From the NCBI RefSeq assembly GCF_001659605.2, contig NC_035169.2, positions 10,686,546 to 10,750,545 of the forward strand: DNA of 64,000 nt, in the 5' to 3' direction. Position numbers and translations under genes: made by a program. Positions 13,789-24,800 of the stretch are shown one piece after another; position 1 is the stretch's first letter; each line of letters begins with the position of its first letter. This DNA is from Manihot esculenta (lineage: Eukaryota > Streptophyta > Magnoliopsida > Malpighiales > Euphorbiaceae). Below the pieces are notes generated by a model. It did not search any database and had not been told where the DNA came from. It saw only the letters and a program-made list of their open reading frames with translations.

Positions 13789-15080
13789 CTCTGTAACGCC
13801 CCGGAAACCGGACCGCTACCGGCGCTAGGATTCAGGTCGGCTTAAGGCCGCCAGAACCCGTAGCAAGCCAAACATACATCCTGTGAACCTGTTTAATCCC
13901 ATACATGGTCAACAACATACATAAAAATTAAAAACTTTTCTTTCATTCAACATTTCTTTGCCAAGCCTAGCCTGTGCATGCACAAACATAACATAAACCT
14001 CTCATTGGAGTCCTCATCAAATACTCCAATGGGGTAACATAACAAAACATAGGCTTGGATTACATAAGCATCATAAAAACATTATATCTCATACAAGACC
14101 ATGTGTACAGGGAATACAACAGACTCTAGTCAAGCACATTATCAAACTTACATTACATTACATCTCATACTTTTACATTACCCACAAACCATGTCCACAG
14201 CTAAGCTATTACATAAACTTCTCTTACTCTGCTGACTTCTCTATCTACTCTGCACCTGCAAGACTGGGGTTAGGGGAGAGGGGGTGAGCTATAAAGCCCA
14301 ATGAGCAGAAACTAAAAACATTTGCTTTAATTCCTCCATTTTTAGGTATATTATTATTCCTTTTATTATTATTATTATTTGTTTTAATTCCTCCATTTTT
14401 AGGTATATTATTATTATTTAACTTTTTATTTCTTTTTCTTATTCATGCTTTCATGTAATGCAACACATCACAGCTAAATCACATAAAGGATGGTATTGTC
14501 ACCATTAGTCCTCAACATCTCCAAATGCCAGGGGCGTAGAATGGGCCTCACTGGACTTTCTCTTACATAACATAACATTCCAAGTGCCAGGGGCATAGAA
14601 TGGGCCTCACTGGTCTTTCTCTTACATAGTGCCAGGGGCGTAGAATGGGCCTCGCTGGTCTCCCATAACATATCATCATAACATAACATCAGAGGACTAT
14701 GGATCACCCAACAACCATCCACATCAACATCAATTTATGCAATGCAGCATATTCGTGAATTCTAATGCAAACATCCTGAAATATTGCATGGCATAATGAT
14801 GCATGGGCAATGCTTTATGATTCATTCATTTATTCATTTATTCATTTACTTTAAAACTTAAGGGGATGTTCCACTCACCTGGTGACTGAAGCTTAACAAC
14901 GAACTCTGAACGACTATCTCACAACCGGGGATCTCGGTTCCTCGGGTCCGAACCTACACAGGTGGACTCAAATGAGGCACCAAACAACAAGAACAAAACT
15001 CTAAACATACCCCCAAAAACCTCCTAAAAACACCTCAAAACACTCCTAGGAAACATGCAAGAAAAGGCTGGACAGGGCAC

Positions 15081-15320
15081 TTTCGGCGGCACCTTCGGCG
15101 GCCGGAAGTCCCTCCAGAGACGAAAGTCAGGCAGGTTCGGCGGCACCTTCGGCGGCCGAAACTCCCAGACAGAGGCGAAACTCATGCATGTTCGGCGGCA
15201 CCTTCGGCGGCCGAAAGTCTCGGACAGAGCCGAAACTCCAACTTTCGGGGGCAAGCTTCGGCAGCCTAAAGCTGCCTCTCAAGCCATGTTCGCGGCCGAA
15301 ACTCCCTTCGGCTGCCGAAC
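15081..15320. repeat. Downstream near-palindrome cluster in E2 5' LTR
   Basis: About ten copies of TTCGGCGGCCGAA, TTCGGCTGCCGAA and half-site variants (six-base arms TTCGGC / GCCGAA around one central base), separated by conserved spacers such as CTCCCAGACAGAG. In transcription sense it lies about 0.5-0.75 kb downstream of the TATA box. Equivalent clusters are at 1129-1368, 7337-7580, 18866-19078, 20599-20840 and 28325-28562. Each copy contains GGCGGC/GCCGCC, the core of the plant GCC-box, and several CG and CHG methylation sites. Confidence 0.85.
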
Positions 15321-15842
15321 CTGGTTTCTGCCAAAGGGCAGAAACTTGGCTCCCTAAAGCACATTTGCCTCCCAACTCTCAAATCATGCATAAACTTGTT
15401 CTAAAACATGCATAAACACCATACATCACACCTAGGGGTCTCAAACTATCAAATACCCCAACTACAACACTTCAACACACACAAACAACATACATTGTTC
15501 ATTAAAACATCAAAACCCATAAACTCATCAACAAGCCTAAACATGCATCTCTACCCATAAAACAACTTAAAACTTACTTAAAACACATAAGGAGCTTAAG
15601 ATCGGCCCTTACCTCTTGAAGATCGAGAGGAAGACGATCTAAACTTGGAGATCCACGAAAATGAGCTCCTTAGTTCCCAAAGCTCCAAAACTTGTTTCAA
15701 AAGTTCAAAACCTCCAATGCAAGCTTAAAACTCAAGAAAATGGTGGGGATTTGAAGGAAGAACACTAGATCTGGGGAGAGGGAGGTCGGAAGCTAGCTGT
15801 GGCCGAAAATGGGAGAAAGCTCGCCCATTTCGGCTAAGTACC

Positions 15843-15851
15843 CCTTTTATA
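15843..15851 (-). promoter_or_regulatory. TATA box of E2 5' LTR
   Basis: TATAAAAGG on the minus strand within a GGCCAGCCACTATAAAAGG context that E1 also has. It lies about 20 bp downstream of the upstream palindrome cluster and about 2.3 kb from the gag ATG. Equivalent boxes: 1885-1893, 8099-8107 and 19595-19603. E3 has a TATATAAG version at about 21364-21371 and 29090-29097. Confidence 0.7.
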
Positions 15852-15869
15852 GTGGCTGGCCAGGCCACG

Positions 15870-16030
15870 TTCGGGGGCCGAACTTGCCTCCGCATGCATG
15901 CCATGTTCGGCGGCCGAACTTGACTTTCGGCGGCCGAACCTGAACTTCCCTCACTCATGCTTTCGGGGGCCTAACGTGCCTCCAAAACGCATGCATGTTC
16001 GGCGGCCGAACTTGACTTTCGGCGGCCGAA
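15870..16030. repeat. Promoter-proximal near-palindrome cluster in E2 5' LTR
   Basis: Five or six copies of TTCGGCGGCCGAA-type units, some as TTCGGGGGCC variants, lying directly upstream of the TATA box in transcription sense. This is where an enhancer would sit. The same block is at 1912-2032, 8125-8291, 19621-19760, 21390-21561 and 29115-29248, with varying copy number. Confidence 0.85.
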
Positions 16031-16207
16031 CCTGGGTTTTCCTCCAAAGACTTTTCATGCAAAACTCATTTAATTTTTATACTTAAAATCATGAAATACC
16101 TTAAAACATTTTATGAAAACATGTTTCTACCCTACTAGAGGCTTCCGACATCGGAGATTCCACCGGACGGTAGGAATTCCGATACCAGAGTCTAGCCGAG
16201 TATTACA

Positions 16208-16212
16208 TTCCT
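16208..16212. repeat. Target-site duplication of E2, right copy (TTCCT)
   Basis: Exact repeat of 6099-6103. The E1 gag reading frame continues from here toward higher coordinates. Confidence 0.95.
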
Positions 16213-17668
16213 AGAGCCTCTGTCCCACTTTTTACTACCTGAAGCTGCTGCACTCAGAGAAGAAGAGCCTGGGGTCTTAGAACCATAAGGCTGTGCCACT
16301 GACTGCTTGACTTTCCCCTCAATGATAGCACTAGCCTCCATCCTCCTAGCCATATCCACTATGGCATGGAAGCTCTCCCTATCTGCGGACTGAATCAAGG
16401 AGGAATACCTAGAGTGAAGTTTCATGATATACCTCCTTGACTTCTTCTGGTCTGTGTCAAGAGTTTGCCCCGCAAACGGCAACAGCTCCAAGAACTTGTC
16501 GGTGTACTCCTCTACACTCATTTCCTCTGTCTGCCTTAACTGTTCAAACTCAATCATCTTCAATTCTCTTGAACTGTCAGGAAAAGCCCATCCTGTAAAT
16601 TCATTTGCAAACTCCTCCCATGATAGGCTGTCCAACCTCGGGCTCACATAGTTCTTAAACCACTCACGGGCCTTTCTGCATTTGAGTGTGAACCCAGCCA
16701 TCTGAATGGCTCTACTGTCATCAGCTCCTATCTCATCTGTAATTGTTTTGACCCTCTCAAGGTACACAAACGGGTCATCACCGGTTTCAAACTCGGGAGC
16801 ACCCAGCTTCATGTAATCGGTCATCTTGACCTTGCTCCCTCCAGATGAGGTAAGTTTAGGTATATGGGTTACTGGAACTGCGGTTTCTGCTGGTGGTGGA
16901 GGAGGTGCAACATTTTCTGAGGTAGGGTTAGTTGGATTTGGATAATAAGGTGGGGGTGGATACATTGGGTATTGTGAATATGGTGGGTAGTAGGGTGGGT
17001 ATGGCATCTGTGTGGGATAAGGGGTAAAGCTAGGGTAATCCGATGTACCTCCCATCGAATACCCGGGATTTTGTGAGAAGTGTGGGTAGTGGGGTGGCTG
17101 AACAAATCCCGAGGCCTGAGTGCCTCCTTGGGACTCTCCCATTCCCTCTTCTGACATGCTAACTCCCAGACTGCCATCCCTCCTCTGCTCTACATCCATA
17201 TCATCCCCCATGTCCTCTGACATTCCTCCCTGAACTGTTCCCCTCACTGATCTGCTCCTACCCAGATCCAAAGACCTTCTAGGGTCTCTTACTGCTCTTT
17301 CTCTGTTAGACCTACTAGACATTGCCCTAGGCAATGTAGGAGGACGGGCGCTCATGCCCTCATCCTCAGGTGGCACTCCAGTCAATCGTGCAGATCGACG
17401 AGTTCCTCTCATCCTGTTTTCTGAAAAACAGCACAAATCACAAAAACATCAGCATCAAATGGTTCATGTGTCAACACATGAACCTGCATCACATACATCA
17501 CATAACAATCATAACATTAATGCACATGCATATTATCATGGCATTTCACATCATTATACAAGACAGGACTCCACATCCTATCCTAGTGGACATGATCTTT
17601 CCTATTGTGCTTGACCTTCTATAACATCTATGAGCCCGACACTCTAGGTCCGACCACATGAACCTAGG

Positions 17669-17680
17669 GCTCTGATACCA
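17669..17680 (-). other. E1 primer-binding site (initiator tRNA-Met type)
   Basis: TGGTATCAGAGC on the minus strand, three bases from the end of the E1 5' LTR, identical to E2 and E3. Confidence 0.92.
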
Positions 17681-17683
17681 CTC

Positions 17684-19939
17684 TGTAACGACCCGAAAAT
17701 CGGACCGCTACCGGCGCTAGGATCCAGGTCAGCTTAAGGCCGCCGGGACCCGTAGCAAGCTTGACATGCAACCTGTAAACCTGCTTAATCCCATACATGA
17801 TCGACAACATACGTAAAAATTAAAAACTTTTTCTTCATTCAAACACCAAACTCAACCTGTGCATGCACTGAACATAAACATAATCATAAACATCAACCCC
17901 TCTGTGGGATCTCATCAATGCCCCAATGGGCAAATACAACATATGTTGAGTTGGTTTACATAAACATCATAAAAGGTCTAGGATCATGCATTAATAGGGA
18001 TACCTTACACATAGGGTCAAGCACAATCTCTTATCCTCAATATCATTATTACATGACATGACTACATAAAACATTACATTACAAATTCATCATGTCCACA
18101 ACTTCTAACTATTACATGAAATCAGACTTTACTCCTGTCGACCTCCTGGTCTACCCTGTACCTGCAAACCTGGGAGATAAGGGGAAAGGGGTGAGCTACG
18201 AGAGCCCAGTGAGCAGAATAATAAAGCATTTAAAACACATGCTATCATGGAATGCATCACATCACAACTAATCATATCAAGGATGAACTTGTCACCATTT
18301 AGCCCTCTACATATTCCAATCATGCCAGGGGGGTAGTGCAGGCCACACCTGGTCTTTCTCTTATACATAACATCACATACATAACCAATAGTGCCGGGGG
18401 CGTAGTGCAGGCCACACTCGGTCTTTCTCTTACATAGTGCCAGGGGCGTAGTGTAGGCCACACCTGGACTTCCATATCATATCATCATGTCATAACATAT
18501 GAGGGCTAATGGATCATTCAACATTCATCCACATCAACAACATATTATGCAATGCAACATATTCGTGATTTCTAATGCAACAACCTAAAATATCACATGG
18601 CATCCGTGATGCATGATTCATGCTAAAACTTTCATTTATAAAAAGATAAGAGTTTATTCTACTCACCTCTGGATAGCTCTGACCAGACACTAGGGCAACA
18701 GACTCACTGCTGGGGTCCTCGGTTCCTCGGGTCCGAACCTACACAGGTGGACTCAAATGAGGGACCAAACAACTAGAACATAACTCTAAAAACATCCCCC
18801 AAAAACCCCCTAAAACACCTCAAAACAATCATGCAAAACATGCAAAGGAAGGCTGAACAGGGCACTTTCGGCGGCAGGTTCGGCGGCCGAAAGTCCCTCC
18901 AGAGCCGAAAGTCAGGCAGGTTCGGCGGCCAAAACTCCCAGACAGAGGCGAAACTCATGCATGTTCGGCGGCACTTTCGGCGGCCGAAACTGAGTCTCCT
19001 TTCGGGGGCAAGCTTCGGCAGCCGAAGGCTGCGTCCACAAGCATGTTCGGCGGCCGAAAGTTCCTTCGGCTGCCGAACCTGGTTTCTCCCATAGTGGCAG
19101 AAACTCAGCTCCTCTATGCATATATGCCTCCCATACTTTCCAAACATGCATAAACCTATCCTACAACACACATATACAAGCATAAAAGCTCCTAGGGGCT
19201 TCAAACTATCCTAAGCCCCATCTACAACACATCAAACATGCATTGGCAAGCCACATTGTTCAAAAACACAACATAAACTCAAAAACCTAACTATAAGCTA
19301 AACTTGCATTCTACCCCATAGATCTTCATATAACTTACTTAAAACATGGAATGAGTTCAAGATCGGCCCTTACCTCTTGAAGATCGAGAGAGGGACGACC
19401 AAAACTTGGAGATGGGAGATTTTCAACTTCCTTGGGTCTCCAAGCTCAAAACTTGAAAATCTTCAAAACAAAGCAAAAACTTGTGAAAATCTTGAAAGAT
19501 CTGAAGGAAGAACTCAAAGATTGGTGAGGGACGGCGGAGAACTCACCTTGGCCGACAATGGGGAGAAAAGCTCGCCCGTTTTCGGCTAAGGGACCCTTTT
19601 ATAGTGGCTGGCCAGGCCACGTTCGGGGGCCGAACGTGCCTCCGCATGCATGCCAAATTAGGCGGCCGAACTTGAGGTTCGGCGGCCGAACCTGGACTTC
19701 CCTCACTTATGCCTTCGGGGGCCTAAGGCACACCCGAAATGCCTGCATGTTCGGCGGCCGAACCTGGGTTTTCCTCCAAAGTTGTTTTCATGCAGAAACT
19801 CATTTCCTTTTTACTTAAAACCATGAAAAACATTAAAACATTTTATGAAAACATGTTCCTACCCTACTAGAGGCTTCTGACATCCGAGATTCCACCGGAC
19901 GGTAGGAATTCCGATACCGGATTCTAGCCGGGTATTACA
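17684..19939 (-). repeat. E1 5' LTR (right), 2256 bp
   Basis: Runs from TGTAACGACCCG to GGGTATTACA. It holds the GCCAGG...CTGG tandem units (18323-18468), near-palindrome clusters at 18866-19078 and 19621-19760, and a TATA box at 19595-19603 on the minus strand. It ends against E3 LTR sequence, so this boundary is the E1 insertion point. Confidence 0.95.
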
Positions 19940-21736
19940 GCAGAATAATAAAAATATATATTAACATTCATACTTTCATGAAATGCATCACATCACAGAC
20001 AATTCACATCAAGGGTGAACCTGCCACCAAATAGTCCCAGTATCATATCCGTGCCAGGCCGTAAAATGGGGTCTTGGTCTTCCTGTCATATCATAACATT
20101 ACTTACCATTGCCCCAGGGCCTCATCTGGCACCTGGTCTTCGCATTCCATATCGTGCTAGGCCGTAGAATGGGGTCCTGGTCTTTCATTCCGTGCCAAGC
20201 CGTAGAATGGGGTCCTGGTCTTTCCTCAGGGACTAATTGGATCATACAGCATTCACCCACATCCACAACCAAGAATGCAGTGCAACATATTCGTGGATTC
20301 TAATGCAACAACCTATTATATCTCATGGCATTCGTGATGCATGATTCATACTGAAACATTTATTATTTACTTTAAAACATAAAGAGTTATTCCACTCACC
20401 TCTGGTTAGCTCAGACTAGACACTGGGGCAGCTGACTCACTGCTGGGGTCCTCGGTTCCTCGGGTCCGAACATACACAGGTGGACTCAAATGAGGGACCT
20501 AACATGCATAAACATGACTCTGAAATACTCCCCAAAAATCCCCTAAAACACCTTAAAACAATCATAGAAAACATGCAAAGGAGGGCTGAACAGGGCACTT
20601 TCGGCGGCAGGTTCGTCGGCCGAAAGGCCCTCCAGAGCCGAAAGTCATGCACCTTCGGCGGCACTTTCGGCGGCCGAAGGTTCCCTCCAGAGACGAAACT
20701 CATGCATGTTCGGCGGCACCTTCGGCGGCCGAAACTCCCTTCTAGAGCCAAAAGTCCACTTTCGGGGGCAGGATTCGGCAGCCGATACATGCTACCATAG
20801 GCAGGTTCGGCGGCCGAAAGAGCCTTCGGCTGCCGAACCCGGTTTCTCCCAAAGGGCAGAAACTTGGTTCCAACATGCACAAACGCCTCCCAACTCATTC
20901 AAACATGCATTTTCCTATTCTACAACATGCATACTCAAGCATACAAGCTCCTAGGGGCTTCAAACTATCCTAAACCCCATCTACAACACATCAAACATGT
21001 ATATCCAACATACATTGCTCATAAACACACATTTAACCAAAAACTCAATAAAAACCTACACATGCATTTCTACCCCAAGAAACTTCATAAAACTTACTTA
21101 AAACATGAAAGGAACTATGGATCTACTCTTACCTCTTGTAGAACAAGAGGAGAGACGATCTGACTCGGAGATGGGAGAGATCCGCTCTTTGGTCTCCAAG
21201 TTTCCAAGACTTGCTCTTTTTTTGCTCAAATCTCTTCAAATCAACATAAAGCTTGTTAAAACAGGAAAGATCGGAGGAAAAACATCAAAAACGAACCAAA
21301 GGAGAGCATGAACTCACAGTGGCCGAAAATGGGGAGAAAACTCGCCCGTTTCGGCCATGGAGCTCTTATATAGGGCTGGCAGACCACCTTTCGGCAGCCG
21401 AACGTGCCCCCTCATCTCATGCAAGTTCGACGGCCGAACATGAGGTTCGGCGGCCGAACCTTTGAGACTTGCGGAAGCCTAACTTGCCCCCCTAAACCAT
21501 CCCGCGTTCAGCGGCCGAACTTGAGCTTCGGCTGCCGAACTTGAGGTTCGGCGGCCGAACCTGGAAATGCCTCCTTGGTCTTTTTTCATACAAAACTCAA
21601 TTTCCTTTTTACTTAAAACATAAAATACATTAAAACATTTTATAAAAACATGATTTTACCCTTCTAGAGGTTTCCGACATCCGAGATTCCACCGGACAGT
21701 AGGAATTTCGATACCGGAGTCTAGCCGGGTATTACA
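19940..21736 (-). repeat. E3 3' LTR (left), distal 1797 bp
   Basis: The part of E3's left LTR to the right of the E1 insertion. It carries E3-type tandem units (GTGCCAGGCCGTAGAATGGGG...CTGG) at about 20051-20220, palindrome clusters at 20599-20840 and 21390-21561, and a minus-strand TATATAAG near 21364. It has an additional 40 bp of TTCGGCTGCCGAA / TTCGGCGGCCGAA sequence near 21515-21560 that the right LTR lacks. Confidence 0.92.
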
Positions 21737-21773
21737 TTCTTCCCCCCTTAAGAACATTCGTCCTCGAATGTTC
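21737..21773 (-). other. E3 polypurine tract and adjacent hairpin
   Basis: AAGGGGGGAAGAA on the minus strand beside the LTR end, followed by the GAACATTCG / CGAATGTTC inverted repeat at 21752-21773. The loop is TCCT instead of TCCC; the arms are unchanged. Confidence 0.8.
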
Positions 21774-21834
21774 ACCAAACCACATGGCATAGCATAAGAC
21801 ATAAACATTCATACAAAGCACATAAAAACTCACC

Positions 21835-24800
21835 TTAGAAGAGATGAGGATATTGCCGGAGCATAGACTCCCGTGTCTCCCAATTACACTCTTCGATGTT
21901 GTGGTGATTCCAAAGGACTTTCACCATCGGGATTTCCTTGTTTGTCAACCTTCTGATCTGAGTGTCAAGAATCCGTACTGGCTGCTCAACATAAGTGAGA
22001 TCCTCTTGGATCTCCATATCAGGCTCACTAAGAACCTTACTCGGATCCAACACAAACTTTCGTAGCATAGAAACATGGAAAACCGGATGGATTCTCTCCA
22101 TTGAAGCAGGTAAATCTAGCTTATACGATACATTCCCAATCTTTTGCAAGATCTCGAAGGGCCCAATGTACCGTGGAGCTAGCTTACCTTTCTTCCCGAA
22201 CCGAATCACCCCTTTCATTGGAGACACCTTGAGCAATACCAAATCCCCCTCCTGAAACTCTACTTGCCTTCTGCGGATATCTGCATAACTCTTCTATCTG
22301 CTTGCAGCAGTCTTGATCCTTTCTCTGATGATGGGCACCACTCTGCTGGTGATCTCTACTAGCTCAGGCCCTGCCAAGGCCTTTTCTCCCACTTCTTCCC
22401 AACAGACAGGCAACCTGTACTTCCTTCCATACAAAGCTTCATATGGGGCCATCCCTATGCTGGCATGATGGCTGTTATTGTAGGCGAACTCCACTAAAGG
22501 TAGATGTTGCCTCCAAGAACCGCCAAAATCCAGCACACACATTCTGAGCATATCCTCTATTGTCTGGATGGTCCTCTCTGACTGTCCGTTTGTCTATGGA
22601 TGGAAAGCAGTGCTAAAATCCAACCTGGTACCCATAGCGTTCTGCAGACTCCGCCAAAATCTGGAGGTAAACTGGGGCCCTCTATCAGACACTATTGAAA
22701 CAGGAACCCCATGCAGCTTGACAACCTCATCAACATACACCTGCGCCAATTTGTCCACAGAATAGCCACTCCTGACAGGGATGAAGTGAGCAGATTTGGT
22801 GAGTCTGTCCACAATCACCCATATGGAGTCCAATCTGTTGGACGTTGCCGGTAACCCCACCACGAAGTCCATAGCTATATTCTCCCATTTCCACTCTGGA
22901 ATCGGTAGTGGGTTAAGCATTCCAGCCGGCTTCTGATGTTCCAGGTTCACCCTCTGACACACTTCGCAGGCTGACACAAACTGTGCCACTTCTCTTTTCA
23001 TAGCTGGCCACCAATAAACCTTCTTCAGATCTTGATACATTTTGGTGGCTCCAGGGTGAACACTGTATCTGGCATTATGAGCCTCTCTCATAATATCTCC
23101 CTTTAGCCCTATGTCATCTGGTACACACAATCTGCTCCCATAGCGGAGGATCCCCTTGCTGTAAAATCTGAACTCACTATCTTTGCCTGACTGAACAGTC
23201 CTGGCAATCTTCACTAACTCAGGGTCCTTATGCTGTTTCTGAGCCACCTGCTCCAGAAACACGGGTGCCACTCTCATCTGGGCAACTAAAGCACCTGTAC
23301 CAGACAACTCCAACTGAAGCCCTTCATTCATGAGCTCGAAGAACTCCCTCACTACTGGCCTCCTCTCTGCTGAAATATGGGACAAACTACTAAGTGATTT
23401 CCGGCTTAAGGCGTCTGCCACAACGTTCGCCTTACCCGGATGGTACTGGATTTTGCAATCATAGTCACTGAGCAGTTCTACCCATCTTTTCTGCCTCAAA
23501 TTCAAATCTCTCTGACTCAGGATGTACTGCAGGCTTTTATGATCTGTGAAGATCTCACATTTTACCCCATAAAGGTAGTGCCTCCACATCTTGAGTGCAA
23601 AGATTACCGCTGCCATCTCTAGGTCATGTGTAGGGTAATTCAACTCGTGCTTCTTTAGCTGCCTAGAAGCATAAGCAATCACCTTTTCATTCTGCATTAG
23701 CACACAACCCAGTCCCACACGGGACGCATCACAAAAGACTGAGAAGTCTTCATTACTAGATGGCAGAGCTAACACTGGTGCTGAAGTCAACCTCCTCTTT
23801 AGCTCCTCAAAGCTCTCCTCACACTGGTCGGTCCACACAAACCTCTGGTTCTTCTTAGTCAGTCTGGTCATGGGAGCTGCAATTTTAGAGAAGTCCTGAA
23901 CGAACCTCCTGTAGTAACCTGCTAAACTCAAGAAGCTCTTGATCTCTGTCACTGTAGTGGGTCTAGGCCAGTTTGCTACAGCTTCCACTTTCTTGGGGTC
24001 TACCTCGATTCCATTTTCTGACACCACATGCCCCAAGAATGAAATGCTCCTCAGCCAGAACTCACACTTGGAGAACTTGGCATACAAGCCATGTTCCCTC
24101 AAGGTCTGCAAAACCAACCTCAGATGATGGGCATGTTCCTCTGCATTCCTGGAGTACACTAAGATATCATCTATGAAGACAATAACGAAGTGATCCAGGT
24201 ATTGACTAAAAACTCTGTTCATGAGATCCATGAATGCTGCAGGGGCATTGGTTAACCCGAACGGCATCACAAGGAACTCATAATGCCCATATCTGGTCCT
24301 GAAGGCTGTCTTCGGCACATCCTCTTCTCTTATCCTTAGCTGATGGTACCCCGATCTCATATCTATTTTGGAGAAACAACCTGCTCCGGCCAGCTGGTCA
24401 AATAGATCGTCGATCCTTGGCAACGGGTACTTATTCTTGGTAGTGACCTTGTTCAACTGCCTGTAGTCGATACAAAGTCTAAAGGATCCATCTTTCTTTT
24501 TCACAAATAGCACTGGAGCACCCCAAGGTGAGGTACTCGGTCGGATGAAACCCCTATCTACCAGCTCTTGCAACTGTTCTTTTAACTCTTTCAATTCTGC
24601 TGGTGCCATCCTGTAGGGAGGAATAGAGATCGGTTTGGTTCCAGGCATCAATTCTATCTCGAACTCTATCTCCCTAGCAGGTGGTAAACCTGGCAGCTCG
24701 TCTGGAAAAATATCTAAGAACTCTCTGACCACTGGCACTGAGGCGGGCTCTCTGACATGGCTATCCAGCTCTCTCACATGAGCTAGAAAACCCTGACAAC

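Larger units (their letters stand above)
6104..16207 (-). mobile_element. E2: complete young Ty3/Gypsy chromovirus nested in E1
   Basis: A structurally complete 10.1-kb element on the minus strand: 5' LTR 13792-16207, primer-binding site 13777-13788, single-frame gag-pol 13559-8571, polypurine tract 8464-8478 and 3' LTR 6104-8463. It is flanked by TTCCT on both sides and interrupts E1's gag. The LTRs differ by about five substitutions, one single-base deletion and one 57-bp tandem duplication, so insertion is recent. LTR ends are TGTAACGCCCCGG and ATTACA. Together with the internal LTR repeats they mark a subfamily distinct from E1 and E3, although the coding regions are closely similar. Confidence 0.96.
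13792..16207 (-). repeat. E2 5' LTR (right), 2416 bp
   Basis: Same ends as the left LTR. It differs by a 57-bp tandem duplication in an AT-rich tract (units starting at 14321 and 14378), loss of one G in a palindrome near 15289, and about five substitutions. Its GCCAGGGGC tandem units start at 14526, 14585 and 14629. As the 5' LTR it should carry the active promoter: TATA box at 15843-15851 on the minus strand. Confidence 0.96.
2318..17412 (-). pseudogene. E1 gag-pol polyprotein, split by E2 and carrying four stop codons
   Basis: The start ATG is at 17412 (protein begins MRGTRRSARLTG). Gag runs 17412-16208, and the frame resumes at 6098 with the zinc knuckle, protease, reverse transcriptase, RNase H, integrase and a C-terminal chromodomain-like end. 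The TAA is at 2318-2320. Visible motifs include the protease DPGASHSF, the RT catalytic FIDDILVYS, the RNase H segment starting [10 protein letters not shown], an H2C2 integrase finger (HPGATKM...CQRVK) and the integrase DRGSQF. Without E2 and one TTCCT it is a single frame of 1662 codons with no frameshift. Internal stops lie at 4877-4879, 3761-3763, 2747-2749 and 2627-2629. Three sit where related copies have glutamine. The one at 2747 is CAA in E3 and CTA in E2. It cannot encode a full protein. Confidence 0.9.
1..19939 (-). mobile_element. E1: Ty3/Gypsy chromovirus (Tekay/Del type), interrupted by E2
   Basis: An LTR retrotransposon read on the minus strand. Its 3' LTR is 1-2209 and lacks about 54 bp cut off by the window edge. 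Internal DNA is 2210-6103 plus 16208-17683, and the 5' LTR is 17684-19939. The primer-binding site and polypurine tract are in the expected places. The interior is split by E2, which duplicated TTCCT (6099-6103 and 16208-16212). Removing E2 and one TTCCT copy puts gag and pol back in one frame. E1 ends inside an LTR of E3: 19940 onward matches the interior of E3's right LTR from 27665. Its own 5-bp target duplication should therefore be GCAGA (19940-19944), with the partner left of the window. The two LTRs differ by about 35 substitutions plus small indels by eye (about 1.6%). Confidence 0.93.
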
